Assembly (NCBI GenBank): GCA_934047225.1
Contig: CAKOHE010000013.1
Coordinates: 186,001 to 250,000, forward strand
Origin: Ypsolopha sequella
Lineage: Eukaryota; Arthropoda; Insecta; Lepidoptera; Ypsolophidae
Reading direction: 5' to 3'
DNA length: 64,000 nucleotides
The notes beneath the pieces are model-generated. The model had not been told where the DNA came from and searched no databases. It saw only the letters and a program-made list of their open reading frames with translations. Position 1 is the first letter of the stretch. The number at the start of each line of letters is the position of its first letter. The position numbers were made by a program, and so were the translations under genes. Positions 12,473-24,472 of this stretch are shown one piece after another.

Positions 12473-13430
12473 ATAAGGATATTGACTAGAAGCTACAATT
12501 TAATATATAATGTGAACACACATGAAATAAGAGTGAAAAAGATAAATGGAAATTTATAATATACAGTTATGGTGCAAGGATCACACTTGCAGGAAATAAC
12601 TTTCAGGTTTTTCTTAATGTCAGTAAAATAAAACTGCATGGAGTTTTTGATTGGAGGAAATTCCTACTAACCACTGTGAAGGAGTTGAGAATGATTATTT
12701 TCAGTATATTGGCTTTAAGTTGTAATTTTTCAGAATTTGAACGCACATTATAAGAGTGAAATCGAGGAAATTCAATAATAAAGAGGGAGTGCACAATGTC
12801 ATACTTTCAGGGTTTACTTTCAGGAAATTATTTTCAGATTTGTTGAAGTACTGCCAAGGAGGGTTACAGCTGTAAACAAAAATACAAATATTGGAAACAG
12901 TAAGATTTTGAGAAATGTGTAAATCAATGTGAAACCGACCAGACGACATGGTGGTATGGGTATATGTTTATATTTTCATTACTTAGTGTGTCCAAATGCA
13001 CAAGGAAGAGTGAGGTAATACCATTCTTTACTATTATTATTCTGGCTATGGATTTTAATCCATTGTATTGATTAATTCTTTATTGAGGACCAGTAAACCT
13101 TGTATTTGTTAATGAAGTTATGCTTTTGGACCCTACAGTTACACTTTCAACAAGTAATTTCAAGTTAACTTTTAATGGCTGACTCACCTGTTATGATATA
13201 ACAAACAGTAGCAAATGTCTTGTAATAAAAATAAATAAATAAAATAATGGTGAGTGAGGAATGAAAGTATTGGAAGTTGGTTTGAAGCATATATTGGATA
13301 CACAAATATTTACATAAAATATAGGCGATGGACAATGCAAAAGTTTAAGGATTTATCTCTGTTCAGTATAAGTAATTGATTGTTTTCTTACTAGATTTTG
13401 CTGTTGGTGCCTGAGGCCGATTCACAGTGT
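12473..13430. other. Interior of element B, no gene seen
   Basis: AT-rich, with short overlapping open frames on the minus strand only. No recognisable motif. Confidence 0.5.
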
Positions 13431-13735
13431 GAACGCGGTATTTCATCAACTACAATCTGAGACCGACCCACCTTGTGTGCGAACGCGGTATATGTTTAAT
13501 GAATTTTATCAATCTGAGACCGACCCACCTTGTGTGCGAACGCGGTATATGGTTCATGAATTTTATCAATCTGAGACCGACCCACCTTGTGTGCGAACGC
13601 GGTATATGTTTCATGAATTTTATCAATCTGAGACCGATTCACATTGTGTGTGAACGCGGTATATGTTTCATGAATTTTATTAATCTGAGACCGAACCACC
13701 TAGTGTGTGAGCACAGTATATTTCATCGACTACAT
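13431..13735. repeat. 57-bp tandem repeat, about five copies
   Basis: GAACGCGGTATAT recurs at 13481, 13538, 13595 and 13652, with degenerate edge units at 13431 and 13709. The unit includes CAATCTGAGACCGACCCACC. Because 57 is 19 codons, short open frames appear on both strands as artefacts. Confidence 0.88.
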
Positions 13736-13839
13736 ATAGCAGCATGAAGAGTTCTGTCTGCACTGAAGCAGCCTGTGGACGCCTACAATGCTTAAGAATA
13801 TATATATATCCTACTGATAAATCTATAACGAAACATACA

Positions 13840-13945
13840 TGCTCTTTATTGTGCACGGAAACAAAAGAAGTTATAAAATATGTTAGAGAGGGTACAATGG
13901 GTGGTCTTATTGTTTGACAGATTTCTTCCAGACAACCTTTGGGTG
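13840..13945 (-). repeat. LINE 3'-end-like fragment
   Basis: CTTTATTGTGCAC...GACAACCTTTGGGTG parallels 49970-50090 (CTTTATTGTACAC...CCAACCTTTGGGTGG). On the minus strand this is the end of a dispersed element finishing in GTGCAATAAAG. Confidence 0.5.
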
Positions 13946-14253
13946 ATAGATAATGTAAAATAGAGGATGGTGCGTAGGTGGTGTAAAGAAAATAGATAAG
14001 ATAAAAATTTATTTAGCTTTCTTGTTGTACAAAAGGTGTCTTGAATAATAAGTATCAAACAAGGACCCTGTAAGGGCGCTGCTAAATTTAGTCAGTGACT
14101 ATAATATAATAAATAACTTATTTCTTATGTTACCTAAATATTAAATTATCTACATGTCAAAATACATACTAATCTATAATGATTGATTGAATGTGTTTTA
14201 ATGTATGTGGTACAAACAAATAAAATAAATATGTATATAGATTACTTACTTAA

Positions 14254-14648
14254 GGGGCTTAGTATAGTCAAATAGGTACTTCCAAAGCTTACTCCTAGTT
14301 TATAGTGCAACCAAAAATATTGAAAAAATGTATTATGAATTATCAACTCTAAGACAACATGCAACATTTTTCTTTTTCAAACCACGCTTAGCCTATTTAA
14401 TACATTTATGCTTTGATAAATAGATATAAACTTGATAGCTATAAAGATAACATAGGATTATTCAATCAAACAATCACGTCCATGTGAAAAGTATTATTTT
14501 CTACTATTTCGCCCTATCAAGGACGCAGCGAGCGTCGCAACAGCCACTATGCATTGCCACTATGTTATATAAACGTTATTTTAATGTCGTTTCCGTCGAT
14601 ATTTGTACCGACAAACATCGAGCTGCTAATTTGGCGACAGAAATCGCC
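14254..14648. mobile_element. TTAA-flanked MITE, about 395 bp
   Basis: Flanked by TTAA at 14250-14253 and 14649-14652, with ends GGGGCTTAG... and ...AATCGCC. Related sequence occurs at 53690-54154 and 62535-62960 (shared GGATTATTCAATC and CGTCCATGTGAAAAGTAT). No coding capacity. It is nested in element B. Confidence 0.7.
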
Positions 14649-15086
14649 TTAAGTAAACCTTTCGTTTTGCATTGTTAATTTTTAAGTAGAATCTTTATTT
14701 TGTTAACAAATACCGAATCATTCATATTTTATATCCTTTATTGTACACAGAAACATAAACTAAGACAACAAAATAATATATATATATATATATATGAACA
14801 GCAGTGGGGAGAGGTAGAATTTTATTATGACGTTGACAAACAAAAAAAAAAGAATATATATATAATAATAATAATAAGAAGAACACCGCGTGATGCAAGA
14901 GCATTTGGTACATTTTCCTAGTTTCCGATTGAAGAAATAACTATTGAAATGAGGTCTTTATCGGCACTTTTCTCATAGTTGTGACAAATAGGAATGACAC
15001 GCTGGCCTTAATAATATTTTATTATATGTAATTTCGCTGTTCTTCCGGAGTCCGTCCCTCTTACATTGCGACTTTTTCCGCATCGA

Positions 15087-15314
15087 GTACCGATGAACGT
15101 TGCAACCGTGACATATCCTCCTAAGTACCGATGAACGTTGCAACCGTGACATATCCTCCTAAGTACCGATGAACGTTGCAACCGTGACATATCCTCCTAA
15201 GTACCGATGAACGTTGCAACCGTGACATATCCTCCTAAGTACCGATGAACGTTGCAACCGTGACATATCCTCCTAAGTACCGATGAACGTTGCAACCGTG
15301 ACATATCCTCCTAA
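15087..15314. repeat. 38-bp tandem repeat, six copies
   Basis: GTACCGATGAACGTTGCAAC plus CGTGACATATCCTCCTAA at 15087, 15125, 15163, 15201, 15239 and 15277, essentially identical, indicating recent amplification. Confidence 0.92.
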
Positions 15315-17888
15315 GACTGTCAACTAATCCACATAAGTAATTTGACTTTCACAACACAATATTTATTCTTATAGACAATAAATATAAATAACGTATATAT
15401 ACAAATGAACAATGTAGGTATGTACATTATGCTTGCAATAAAAATATTGAGTAATGAGTATGTAAATATTGTATGATTGGATTTAAAAAAAATTTTTTTT
15501 AATTAAATATGACCTAATAAACACAAAGCTGCAACTATAATTAAGCTTCACACAACTCCATCATTATAATTATTCCATAATGTTAAGAATAGTGATGAAG
15601 TGAACCTTGCTTTTCTATTGCAAGATAACGTTAATTGTAAGGTTGTTATTATTACAACTTAAATTTAAGTAAACAACTTGTAGTAACATTTCAAATAACT
15701 CAATAAGTAACGAGATTACATTTTAAATGCATTTTATAATTTAATACCTATATGTTTGTGTTGTGTTTGGTATCGATTTTATTTGCTCAGTGGTATCGAT
15801 TGGTCAAACCAGTAAAATTACTAATTTTGTGAAATAAATTAAACATATCCAAGAAGACCCTTCATTGTTACGATGTTGTAAGCCTCGCATATTCTGTTAA
15901 TTTTCCACGTGGTCAAATCAGTTTGACAAAATAGTTTGACTACGTGGAGGCAGCGATTTTATTTTGCTTTTTGACCCTTTAAAAATAAATGTTTTAATTA
16001 TTTGACAACTAAAGATGTAATTTGTTGACCTAAACGGACTCACCAAATTGTTGTATTTAAATAAAATTATGATGATGAAGTCCAGGAATAGGGACATTCC
16101 TCATACAGGATGGCCGATGCGCACTGCAAGGGTGCGTGTGATAGGTATCATGCATGACGAGCGCTGTCCGCGGCGGCAGCGTCTGCGCTGTGCCTCTTGT
16201 CAATTTTGAGCTGTCATGCTTATTTATTTATTATTTTTTTTTGTACAAGAAGCAAATTTCATAAGTACATATAATTATACATGCCTTGCAAAACTACCTA
16301 TATAAACAGTTGGTCTGCAGGAATGAGTCACGAGATTTGCGGAAAGTAAATAATTTGTGGGAAAGTTACTTAAATATTTTTCTTTAGATGATCAATTGTG
16401 TGGTGTCTCTAAAAGATATTGTTCAGATGTGGTAGGTAATTGTAATTATTAATTGTAAATAGGCCCTTAAAATTCATCCATTAACCATGGATGTCAATTG
16501 CCAACCTTACACCATTATTCACGTCATGCCTTTGACTCAGCTGTATTAGTTACTTAAAATTATAATGATGAAAAAAAAATCGTTAGCAAACAATATAAAA
16601 AAATATATATATATATCTTAAAATAGGGTTACAGAAACTAGAAGTTTACAAATAAGAAGGTAAGAGAATTTGAAACGCAGTGTCCAATACAACAGAGTTG
16701 CAAAAATATAGCAGCATCCTTAAAATTACATTTTAAAGTTTAACATTTGTTTAGCAGACTCCTCAATCTTTGTTAAGAAGGGGTATGATATCTCAACTTT
16801 CTGGTTATCAGTCTTTCTGGGAGAGAATATAATATACTTATTGTTATTATTTTTAATTATTAATAAAACAATTAATTAGTTATTAATTCACAAGTTTAAA
16901 TTGTGATTTTATTTGATTGTTTTGGACACCATGCTATCTTAATCAATTTACATAACTAAACTTTACAAATATCACTAGTTAAAAAAAAAAAAATCTAAAG
17001 AAAACAAAATTCAGACAAATACATTTAATGTTCAGATGAAATGTTGAATGTTCTATATTCCATAACAAAATTATTACAAGAAATAATACATTATATGTTT
17101 AAAATATATTATATTAGTTTAAATAAATTGTAAAAATGAGATTATATTCGTTTAAGTATTTCACTTAAGTACGTAAATAAAAATTATTTACTTACAACGT
17201 ACGTGACATTGACAAAAGGAAGTAGGTACTTGTGTGTTATGTTCTATTAGAATAATATTATTGTGATATCTATGTTTGTTCCGTACGTATTATCAATAAT
17301 CTTGTAAAATGACTTTTATTAATACACACAATTTAAAGGAACTGATAAACCTACACTTAATTAATTATTAAAATGAGCTTAAAATAAAGTAGAAAAATGT
17401 ATTTTGAGTTAAGTATATAAATTGTACTAAATTGTATTCAATTCAATTTTGTTTAAGACTTAATTATACTTACTTATAATCGCATTGAGTTTTGGCAAAA
17501 GACATAATAAGATAATTGTAGATACGAGTATTGTTAAACTATAAATATACATGTCAATATAAAGTATGTACTCAATTTGATGTTTGAACGCTTATAACGA
17601 CTATTAGAAATTGTGGATCGATTAGTGTATTTCATCGTTTTTATACATTTACCGGGTGTTTTGATTATTTTGATACCTATGTGTAGTGATTATCGATATA
17701 GTAAAACCTTAAAAATGTCATCCTTATTTAAGTTACGATATGAAATGTTAGATATTCCGATATTAAAATATTATTATATAAAATATTGGGATATTCGGTC
17801 AAGTTACAGTCTATTAAGATATTAAGTATGAGTAGTATTTGGTCTCTATAATTTTGCCTAAGGTCAGGCAAGGGTCAGGATGGCCGAC
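15315..17888. other. Interior of element B, no gene seen
   Basis: Very AT-rich with no supported open frame. A short GC-richer patch sits at 16105-16205 and begins AGGATGGCCGA, resembling the pre-LTR motif. Confidence 0.5.
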
Positions 17889-18113
17889 TGTTAGCTATTA
17901 CAGGTTTTTATTACATGTATTTGTTATTTTAAATAATCATAGTCAAGTAGGGATATTCATTGTGAGACAGCTGGCAACACACAGCTGTCAATTGGCAGTT
18001 TTGGCGGTATTATTGTAAGACTCTGGAAGGGGTCATAGTGTCCCCAATAAAACTATATCAAAATATCTAATCCACCTGTCTTATTTATAATATATCTTTA
18101 GAGAATATTATCA
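17889..18113 (+). repeat. Right LTR of element B
   Basis: 225 bp, about 98 percent identical to 11320-11544, directly preceded by AGGATGGCCGAC. Confidence 0.75.
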
Positions 18114-18117
18114 TAAT

Positions 18118-18399
18118 GTAGATTGCATCGTAACGCTCAAGTATAGCGGTCAAATGATAATTTATTAAAAATAACTATCATTCGCTTAAATTATTTATTT
18201 GCATTGACAATAGTACGATTGATACCTTAACAACGATAGAAAGAGACGGATATAAATTAAGTAATGCTGGCAACGTCGCATTTACGCACACCAAACCACA
18301 GGACGTCAAGAAGTCGATGCCTCAGTTAAATCATGAACGATATACGCAGGAAACCAAAACCACATCACCATGGTTTGGAGTTCATAAATGCTTGGGCAC
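18118..18399. other. No gene recognised
   Basis: Short unique stretch between element B and the next repeat; nothing recognisable. Confidence 0.4.
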
Positions 18400-18838
18400 A
18401 ACTGCAAGATGAATATTGTGAAAAATAAAGTATAAATAGTAGTTTATGCTACAAGGGCGCAAAGGAATAAATTACGAGGACGATTTAAAACACGAGCGTA
18501 GCGAGTGTTTTAAACGTAACCGAGTAATTTATTGCTTTTACGCCCGTGTATCATACTACGTTTTTCAATGCATTGTGTGAGGAAATAAAACAAATATAAT
18601 TTTGTGAACTTTAAATTGTAATTGGCTCAAAAGGACTAGGTATCCAGAGCCGTTAAACAGTGGAAAAAAAAGTATAACATCTATGGTACACAGGAAAGGC
18701 TGCAGGTTAGCCAACCATTGTAAATAAATTAAAAAAAAATAATAATGATAAAGCCCTAGGGCAAAATAATTGACTTTCTGTTCGGTTATGATGCATAAAA
18801 AGTGGGCCTTTACGAGCACATGCATTGAAAATAAAATA
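18400..18838 (+). repeat. Dispersed repeat, inverted relative to 57955-58300
   Basis: AAAGCCCTAGGGC, TTCTGTTCGGTT and the GAGGACGATTTAAAACACGAG segment all recur in reverse complement at 57955-58300. An internal palindrome (AAAACACGAGCG...CGAGTGTTTT) suggests a MITE. The 43-bp satellite begins immediately downstream. Confidence 0.65.
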
Positions 18839-18840
18839 AA

Positions 18841-19655
18841 GTCATCTTTATGTGACAGTTTCATAAAGTATTAAAACACTCCTGTCATCTTTATGTGACA
18901 GTTTCATAAAGTATTAAAACACTCCTGTCATCTTTATGTGACAGTTTCATAAAGTATTAAAACACTCCTGTCATCTTTATGTGACAGTTTCATAAAGTAT
19001 TAAAACACTCCGGTCATATTTATGTGACAGTTTTATAAAGTATTAAAACACTCCTGTCATCTTTATGTGACAGTTTCATAAAGTATTAAAACACTCCTGT
19101 CATCTTTATGTGACAGTTTCATAAAGTATTAAAACACTCCTGTCATCTTTATGTGACAGTTTCATAAAGTATTAAAACACTCCTGTCATCTTTATATGAC
19201 AGTTTCATAGAGTATTAAAACACTCCTGTCATCTTTATGTGACAGTTTCATAAAGTATTAAAACACTCCTGTCATCTTTATGTGACAGTTTCATAAAGTA
19301 TTAAAACACTCCTGTCATCTTTATATGACAGTTTCATAGAGTATTAAAACACTCCTGTCATCTTTATGTGACAGTTTCATAAAGTATTAAAACACTCCTG
19401 TCATCTTTATGTGACAGTTTCATAAAGTATTAAAACACTCCTGTCATCTTTATGTGACAGTTTCAATAAGTATTAAAACACTCCTGTCATCTTGATGTGA
19501 CAGTTTCATAAAGTATTAAAACACTTCTGTCATCTTTATGTGACAGTTTCATAAAGTATTAAAACACTCCTGTCATCTTTATGCGACAGTTTCATAAAGT
19601 ATTAAAACACTCCTGTCATCTTTATGTGACAGTTTCATAAAGTATTAAAACACAC
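18841..19655. repeat. 43-bp satellite, about 19 copies
   Basis: The unit GTCATCTTTATGTGACAGTT plus TCATAAAGTATTAAAACACTCCT repeats every 43 bp (18841, 18884 and so on) with few variants (ATATGAC, TTTATAAAG, CTTGATG). Every unit contains the inverted repeat TGTCA-N8-TGACA. It abuts the 18-bp satellite. Confidence 0.93.
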
Positions 19656-19662
19656 TTCCAGT

Positions 19663-21103
19663 AGAAAGCTTACACTCAGTAGGAAGCTTACACTCAGTAG
19701 GAAGCTTACACTCAGTAGGAAGCTTACAGTCAGTAGGAAGCTTACAGTCAGTAGGAAACTTACACTCAGTAGGAAGCTTACAGTCAGTAGGAAGCTTACA
19801 CTCAGTAGGAAGCTTACACTCAGTAGGAAACTTACACTCAGTAGGAAGCTTACAGTCAGTAGGAAGCTTACAGTCAGTAGGAAGCTTACACTCAGTAGGA
19901 AGCTTACACTCAGTAGGAAGCTTACACTCAGTAGGAAGCTTACACTCAGTAGGAAACTTACACTCAGTAGGAAGCTTACAGTCAGTAGGAAGCTTACACT
20001 CAGTAGGAAGCTTACACTCAGTAGGAAGCTTACACTCAGTAGGAAGCTTACACTCAGTAGGAAGCTTACACTCAGTAGGAAGCTTACACTCAGTAGGAAG
20101 CTTACAGTCAGTAGGAAGCTTACACTCAGTAGGAAACTTACACTCAGTAGGAAGCTTACACTCAGTAGGAAGCTTACAGTCAGTAGGAAGCTTACAGTCA
20201 GTAGGAAGCTTACACTCAGTAGGAAACTTACAGTCAGTAGGAAGCTTACACTCAGTAGGAAGCTTACACTCAGTAGGAAACTTACAGTCAGTAGGAAGCT
20301 TACACTCAGTAGGAAACTTTCACTCAGTAGGAAGCTTACACTCAGTAGGAAGCTTACACTCAGTAGGAAACTTACAGTCAGTAGGAAGCTTACACTCAGT
20401 AGGAAACTTACACTGTAGGAAGCTTACACTCAGTAGGAAGCTTACACTCAGTAGGAAACTTACACTCAGTAGGAAGCTTACACTCAGTAGGAAGCTTACA
20501 CTCAGTAGGAAACTTACAGTCAGTAGGAAGCTTACACTCAGTAGGAAGCTTACACTCAGTAGGAAACTTACAGTCAGTAGGAAGCTTACACTCAGTAGGA
20601 AGCTTACACTCAGTAGGAAACTTACAGTCAGTAGGAAGCTTACACTCAGTAGGAAGCTTACACTCAGTAGGAAGCTTTCACTCAGTAGGAAGCTTACACT
20701 CAGTAGGAAACTTACACTCAGTAGGAAACTTACACTCAGTAGGAAGCTTTCACTCAGTAGGAAGCTTACACTCAGTAGGAAACTTACACTCAGTAGGAAG
20801 CTTACACTCAGTAGGAAACTTACACTCAGTAGGAAGCTTACACTCAGTAGGAAGCTTACACTCAGTAGGAATCTTACACTCAGTAGGAAGCTTACACTCA
20901 GTAGGAAGCTTACACTCAGTAGGAAGCTTACACTCAGTAGGAATCTTACACTCAGTAGGAAGCTTACACTCAGTAGGAAGCTTACACTCAGTAGGAAGCT
21001 TACAGTCAGTAGGAAGCTTACACTCAGTAGGAAGCTTACACTCAGTAGGAAGCTTTCACTCAGTAGGAAGCTTACACTCAGTAGGAAGCTTACACTTAGT
21101 AGG
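19663..21103. repeat. 18-bp HindIII-type satellite, about 79 units
   Basis: The unit AAGCTTACACTCAGTAGG has recurring variants CAGTCAG and AAACTT. The spacing from 19681 to 21101 equals 79 units minus one 2-bp deletion at about 20412. Two of three plus-strand frames are stop-free and the 2-bp deletion switches between them, so the array stays open and joins the Copia gag frame at 21104. The 337-codon minus-strand frame is a repeat artefact. Confidence 0.93.
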
Positions 21104-23682
21104 AAAAAGTGCAAATACTGCAAAAAGTGCAAAAAGTCAGGCCACACTACCGAAGCATGTTGGAGTAATAAGAAAAGCAAAGGAAAAACGGTTGAGAACA
21201 GCAACCTCAACGTCTGCCTGAATAGCGTATCATCAACAACATCAGAAAAAGTTTGGTGTCTAGATAACGGCTGTTCGTCGCACATGTGTGGAGACAAAAC
21301 GATGTTCTCAAATCTGAACCCCGAAAGAGGCACTCTAAAGTTGGCATCAAATCATCACACAAGTCAAATCGAAGGAAAAGGAAATGTCCGCATAATCAAC
21401 AATCATGGATCGATCGATATAAAGGACAGCTTGTTTGTTCCCGAGTTGTCAACGAACCTTCTGTCAGTCGGGAAAATAACCGATAAAGGAAAGAAGGTCA
21501 TATTCGAGAAAGATAAGGCCTACATCGTAGACAAAGAAGGTGACATGACACTGACAGCACAAAGAAAAAATGGACTCTACTTCCTAGATTTTGACATTGA
21601 CAATAAAGTCAACAACAACTCTGCAAATATCGTGCAAAATAAAAACAAAGATATTATGGAATGGCATCGAAAACTCGGCCACATAAATGAAAAGGACTTG
21701 GTGAAGTTGGCGAAAGAGGAGCTAATGTACGGTCTGGACTTGCAAGGTAAAATGGAAACTTGCGAAACATGCATCAAAAGCAAAATGACCCAATCACCAT
21801 TTCCATCACACGAAAATACAGAGGAACCGCTAGAAATAATACATAGTGATGTGTGTGGACCTTTTGAATGCGAGACTTTAGCAGAGTCAAAATATTACGT
21901 AACATTCATTGACGATCACACACGTTACTGCCATCTATACTTCCTAAAGAAAAAGAGCGAGGTACTTGACAAGTTCAAGGAATATAAATCTGAAGTGGAA
22001 ACCTTGCACAACAGGAAGATAAAAGCACTTCAATTGGACAACGGAACAGAATACCGAAACAAAGAGTTCAATGATTTTCTCAAAACGCATGGAATCCACA
22101 GAAGGTTGACGGCAACATACACGCCACAACAAAATGGCATCAGCGAGAGAAAAAATAGATCCTTGCTGGATAAAGCCAGATGCTTGCTGATAGAAGTAAA
22201 CGCACCCAAAATACTATGGGCCGAAGCAGTTAGTACTGCAAACTACCTGATAAATAGAAGCCCGTCAAAAGCTCTCAAAGGAGAAATACCTTTCAAAAGA
22301 TACCTCGACCGCACACCATCCGGAAACCACCTCCATGTTTTCGGCAGAAAAACCTTCATCTTAAAAAAAAATAGACGACGAAAACTGACACAAAAGACGA
22401 AAGAGGGATTATTCGTCGGATACTCGACGACGGCCAAAGCTTTTAGACTATTCATACCGGAAGAAAACAATGTGGTTATTAACAGGGATATAAAAGTAAT
22501 AGAAAAGATGTACTTTGAAGAAAACAAAGACGAGGACTATAAAAACCTAATAGACGGAGAAAAACAGGTACACCCGCAGAGTTCTGAAAAAGAAAAGAAC
22601 ATCAATATAACAAAAATGAACAAAAAGAAGAAGAAAAAACCCAAAACTCGACACAGAACTGAAAGCTTTAGGATTTGTGGCATCAAGCTATGATCCATGT
22701 GTTTACATTCTGGCGAAAGGAGGAGTAACGATAATCCTCGCCATCTATGTCGACGACTTGCTGATTGCCTACTCGTGTCCTCAGAAAGTTAAGGAGATTA
22801 AGGACCTGCTAAACAAGAAGTTCGAACTAAAGGATCTGAAAAGACCAGAACGTCTAATTGGAATAGATGTGACTTATACAAAGGATGGAATCAAACTGAA
22901 CCAAGATAAGTTCATTGAAGACACCCTCAAAAGGTTCAACATGGAAGACTGTAAGTCCACATCTACACCCATGGAGCCAGGCCTTACGCTACAGAAAAGC
23001 GAAGCTGGGGAGAGAAAAGATATCCCCTACAAAAACATACATAATTGGTACATTGATGTACTTAGCAGTGGCGACGAGGCCGGATATAATGTTTGCCGTT
23101 AGTTACCTGTCTCAGTTTAATGACTGTAATAGCGAAGAACACTTCAAGTGCGCAAAGAGAGTACTACGTTACTCTAAAGGAACAAGGAGTGTTGGCTTAA
23201 CTTTCAAGAAAACTGGAAATGCCTTGTATGGAATGGCTGACGCAGATTGGGGCGCATGCAAGCTAGACAGAAAGTCATTTTCTGGCTACTGTTTCAAATA
23301 TGCAGGAACAGCAGTAAGCTGGATGGGCAGAAAGCAGAAAAGCATCGCTCTATCGACAGCAGAGGCAGAATACATTGCTTTAACTGAAGCAGCAAAAGAG
23401 GCCATCCACCTAAAAGGATTATACAAAGACTTTGGGATGATCTACCAAAGAATAGTCATCCAGAACGATAATCAAGCTGCCCTGAAGCTAAGCAAAAATT
23501 TTATGGTGACTTCGAAGTCGAAGCACATCGACTTGAAAGTGCATTTCATAAGAGACTGCATTCAAGAGAAAATCTTAGAAGTCGAATATTGTCCAACGGA
23601 AAACATGGACGCAGATTTATTAACAAAGGCAGTAGCTGGTCCACGACTCTTCAAATTGCGAAGCAGCCTCGGAGTCAACTAA
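21104..23682 (+). pseudogene. Copia retrotransposon gag-pol remnant (Ty1/copia)
   Basis: Order seen: gag CCHC zinc knuckle (C-X2-C-X4-H-X4-C, about 21119-21160); protease-like LDNGCSSHM near 21258, with Asn-Gly where Ser/Thr-Gly is usual; integrase zinc domain WHRKLGH...CETC near 21660-21780; integrase core D (HSDVCGP), D (LDNGTE) and E (NGISERKNR); RT catalytic YVDD at about 22743; RNase H D (ADADWG), E (STAEAEY), D (QNDNQAA). About 180 residues of RT fingers and palm are missing between the Lys-rich linker at about 22640 and the RT segment resuming at about 22655, which also shifts frame. A further frameshift lies near 23043. Stop at 23680-23682. The gag N-terminus and 5' LTR are absent, replaced by satellite. 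Not functional. Confidence 0.9.
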
Positions 23683-23699
23683 TGTGTTGTTGGGAGGAG

Positions 23700-23870
23700 T
23701 GTTGGTAATGACTGGCACATCACATTATTATCTATTGCCTGTTTTAGTTTATGGTTTGTCCTTATGTGACACACTCTGTAGAGAACTCTCAATGTGAATA
23801 CATTGCTGATATTACCTCCTGTACTGTTGTATTTATTTAGATAGCAGACTATGTGCACGGAAACCTAACA
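23700..23870 (+). repeat. Probable 3' LTR of the plus-strand Copia
   Basis: It starts TGTTGGTAATG directly after the purine run TGGGAGGAG (likely polypurine tract, 17 bases past the stop codon) and ends CCTAACA, giving 171 bp with matching TGTTGG/CCTAACA tips. No 5' partner exists in the window, so the end is inferred. Confidence 0.55.
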
Positions 23871-24468
23871 CCCGGAGATGAGGGAAGGTAAGGTGGACAT
23901 TTCGTTTTCGTGTGCTTAGGTACGGCAAGTAATCTAGGATTGAGAATATACTGAGCTGCTTATTATTTTTGTTAATTGATACTATTACAATTTGAATTTC
24001 TTGTAACGGGCCGAGCTTCCTTTACTCGCACGCATTGCAGGCTCGCCCGACTGAATTTCACAACTATCTCTTTCTACCAAACGCGTAGTGTGTGTGGAAC
24101 AGGGCTCAAATTACCTACGTTTAATTAAGATAATGTATTTTTAGTTAGTATACGGAAAACGGTTAATCATTATAATTTTGAAAGTATTAATTTAAACTAA
24201 TGTTTTATACTCATTGAAATGTTTACTATAACCCGAAGCGAAAAAGAAAGTATCATACAGACCGTTCAGTTATTTTACCTCTGACAACTGGTTTAAGTCC
24301 AATACCTAAGAATAATTTTCGATCAGCCTAGAGGTAAATAAACTGTGAACGATCTGTAAACGGTAAATTTAATTTTATTTAATTTACAAAATACTGATTG
24401 ATGGGAAACTGTTAAAACTGTTCTTCAAAATATGGAAACTCGTAGAGCGAAGATTTGTTGTCCGTTGC
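23871..24468. other. No gene recognised
   Basis: AT-rich flank. A short stretch around 24010-24060 (GCATTGCAGGCTCGCCC) has the look of a dispersed moth repeat. Confidence 0.4.
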
Positions 24469-24472
24469 TTAA

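Larger units (their letters stand above)
11320..18113 (+). mobile_element. Non-autonomous LTR retrotransposon B, 6.8 kb, no coding capacity
   Basis: Two 225-bp repeats (11320-11544 and 17889-18113) begin TGTTAG and end TTATCA, with about four mismatches. The element is flanked by TAAT at 11316-11319 and 18114-18117, a 4-bp target duplication (or ATAAT if the final A is shared). TTCAGAAG starts one base after the left LTR and AGGATGGCCGAC directly precedes the right LTR, as in element A. The 6.3-kb interior holds tandem arrays (314, 57 and 38 bp) and an inserted MITE but no retroviral-type protein, which puts it in the LARD class. Plus orientation is favoured by CCCCAATAAAA inside the LTR. The superfamily is unknown. 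Confidence 0.75.

Noticed and set aside
13429..13747. Periodic short frames with ETDPPCVRTRY-type repeats
   Set aside because: The 57-bp repeat is 19 codons long, so frames stay open by chance.
15087..15314. Possible CRISPR array
   Set aside because: Units are contiguous 38-bp tandem repeats without unique spacers, in a eukaryotic setting.
18841..19655. CRISPR-like direct repeats with dyads
   Set aside because: No variable spacers; the whole 43-bp unit repeats, so it is a satellite.
20320..21333. 337-codon minus-strand frame with LLSVSF repeats resembling a membrane protein
   Set aside because: It is the reverse reading of the 18-bp satellite; the hydrophobic look is a repeat by-product.
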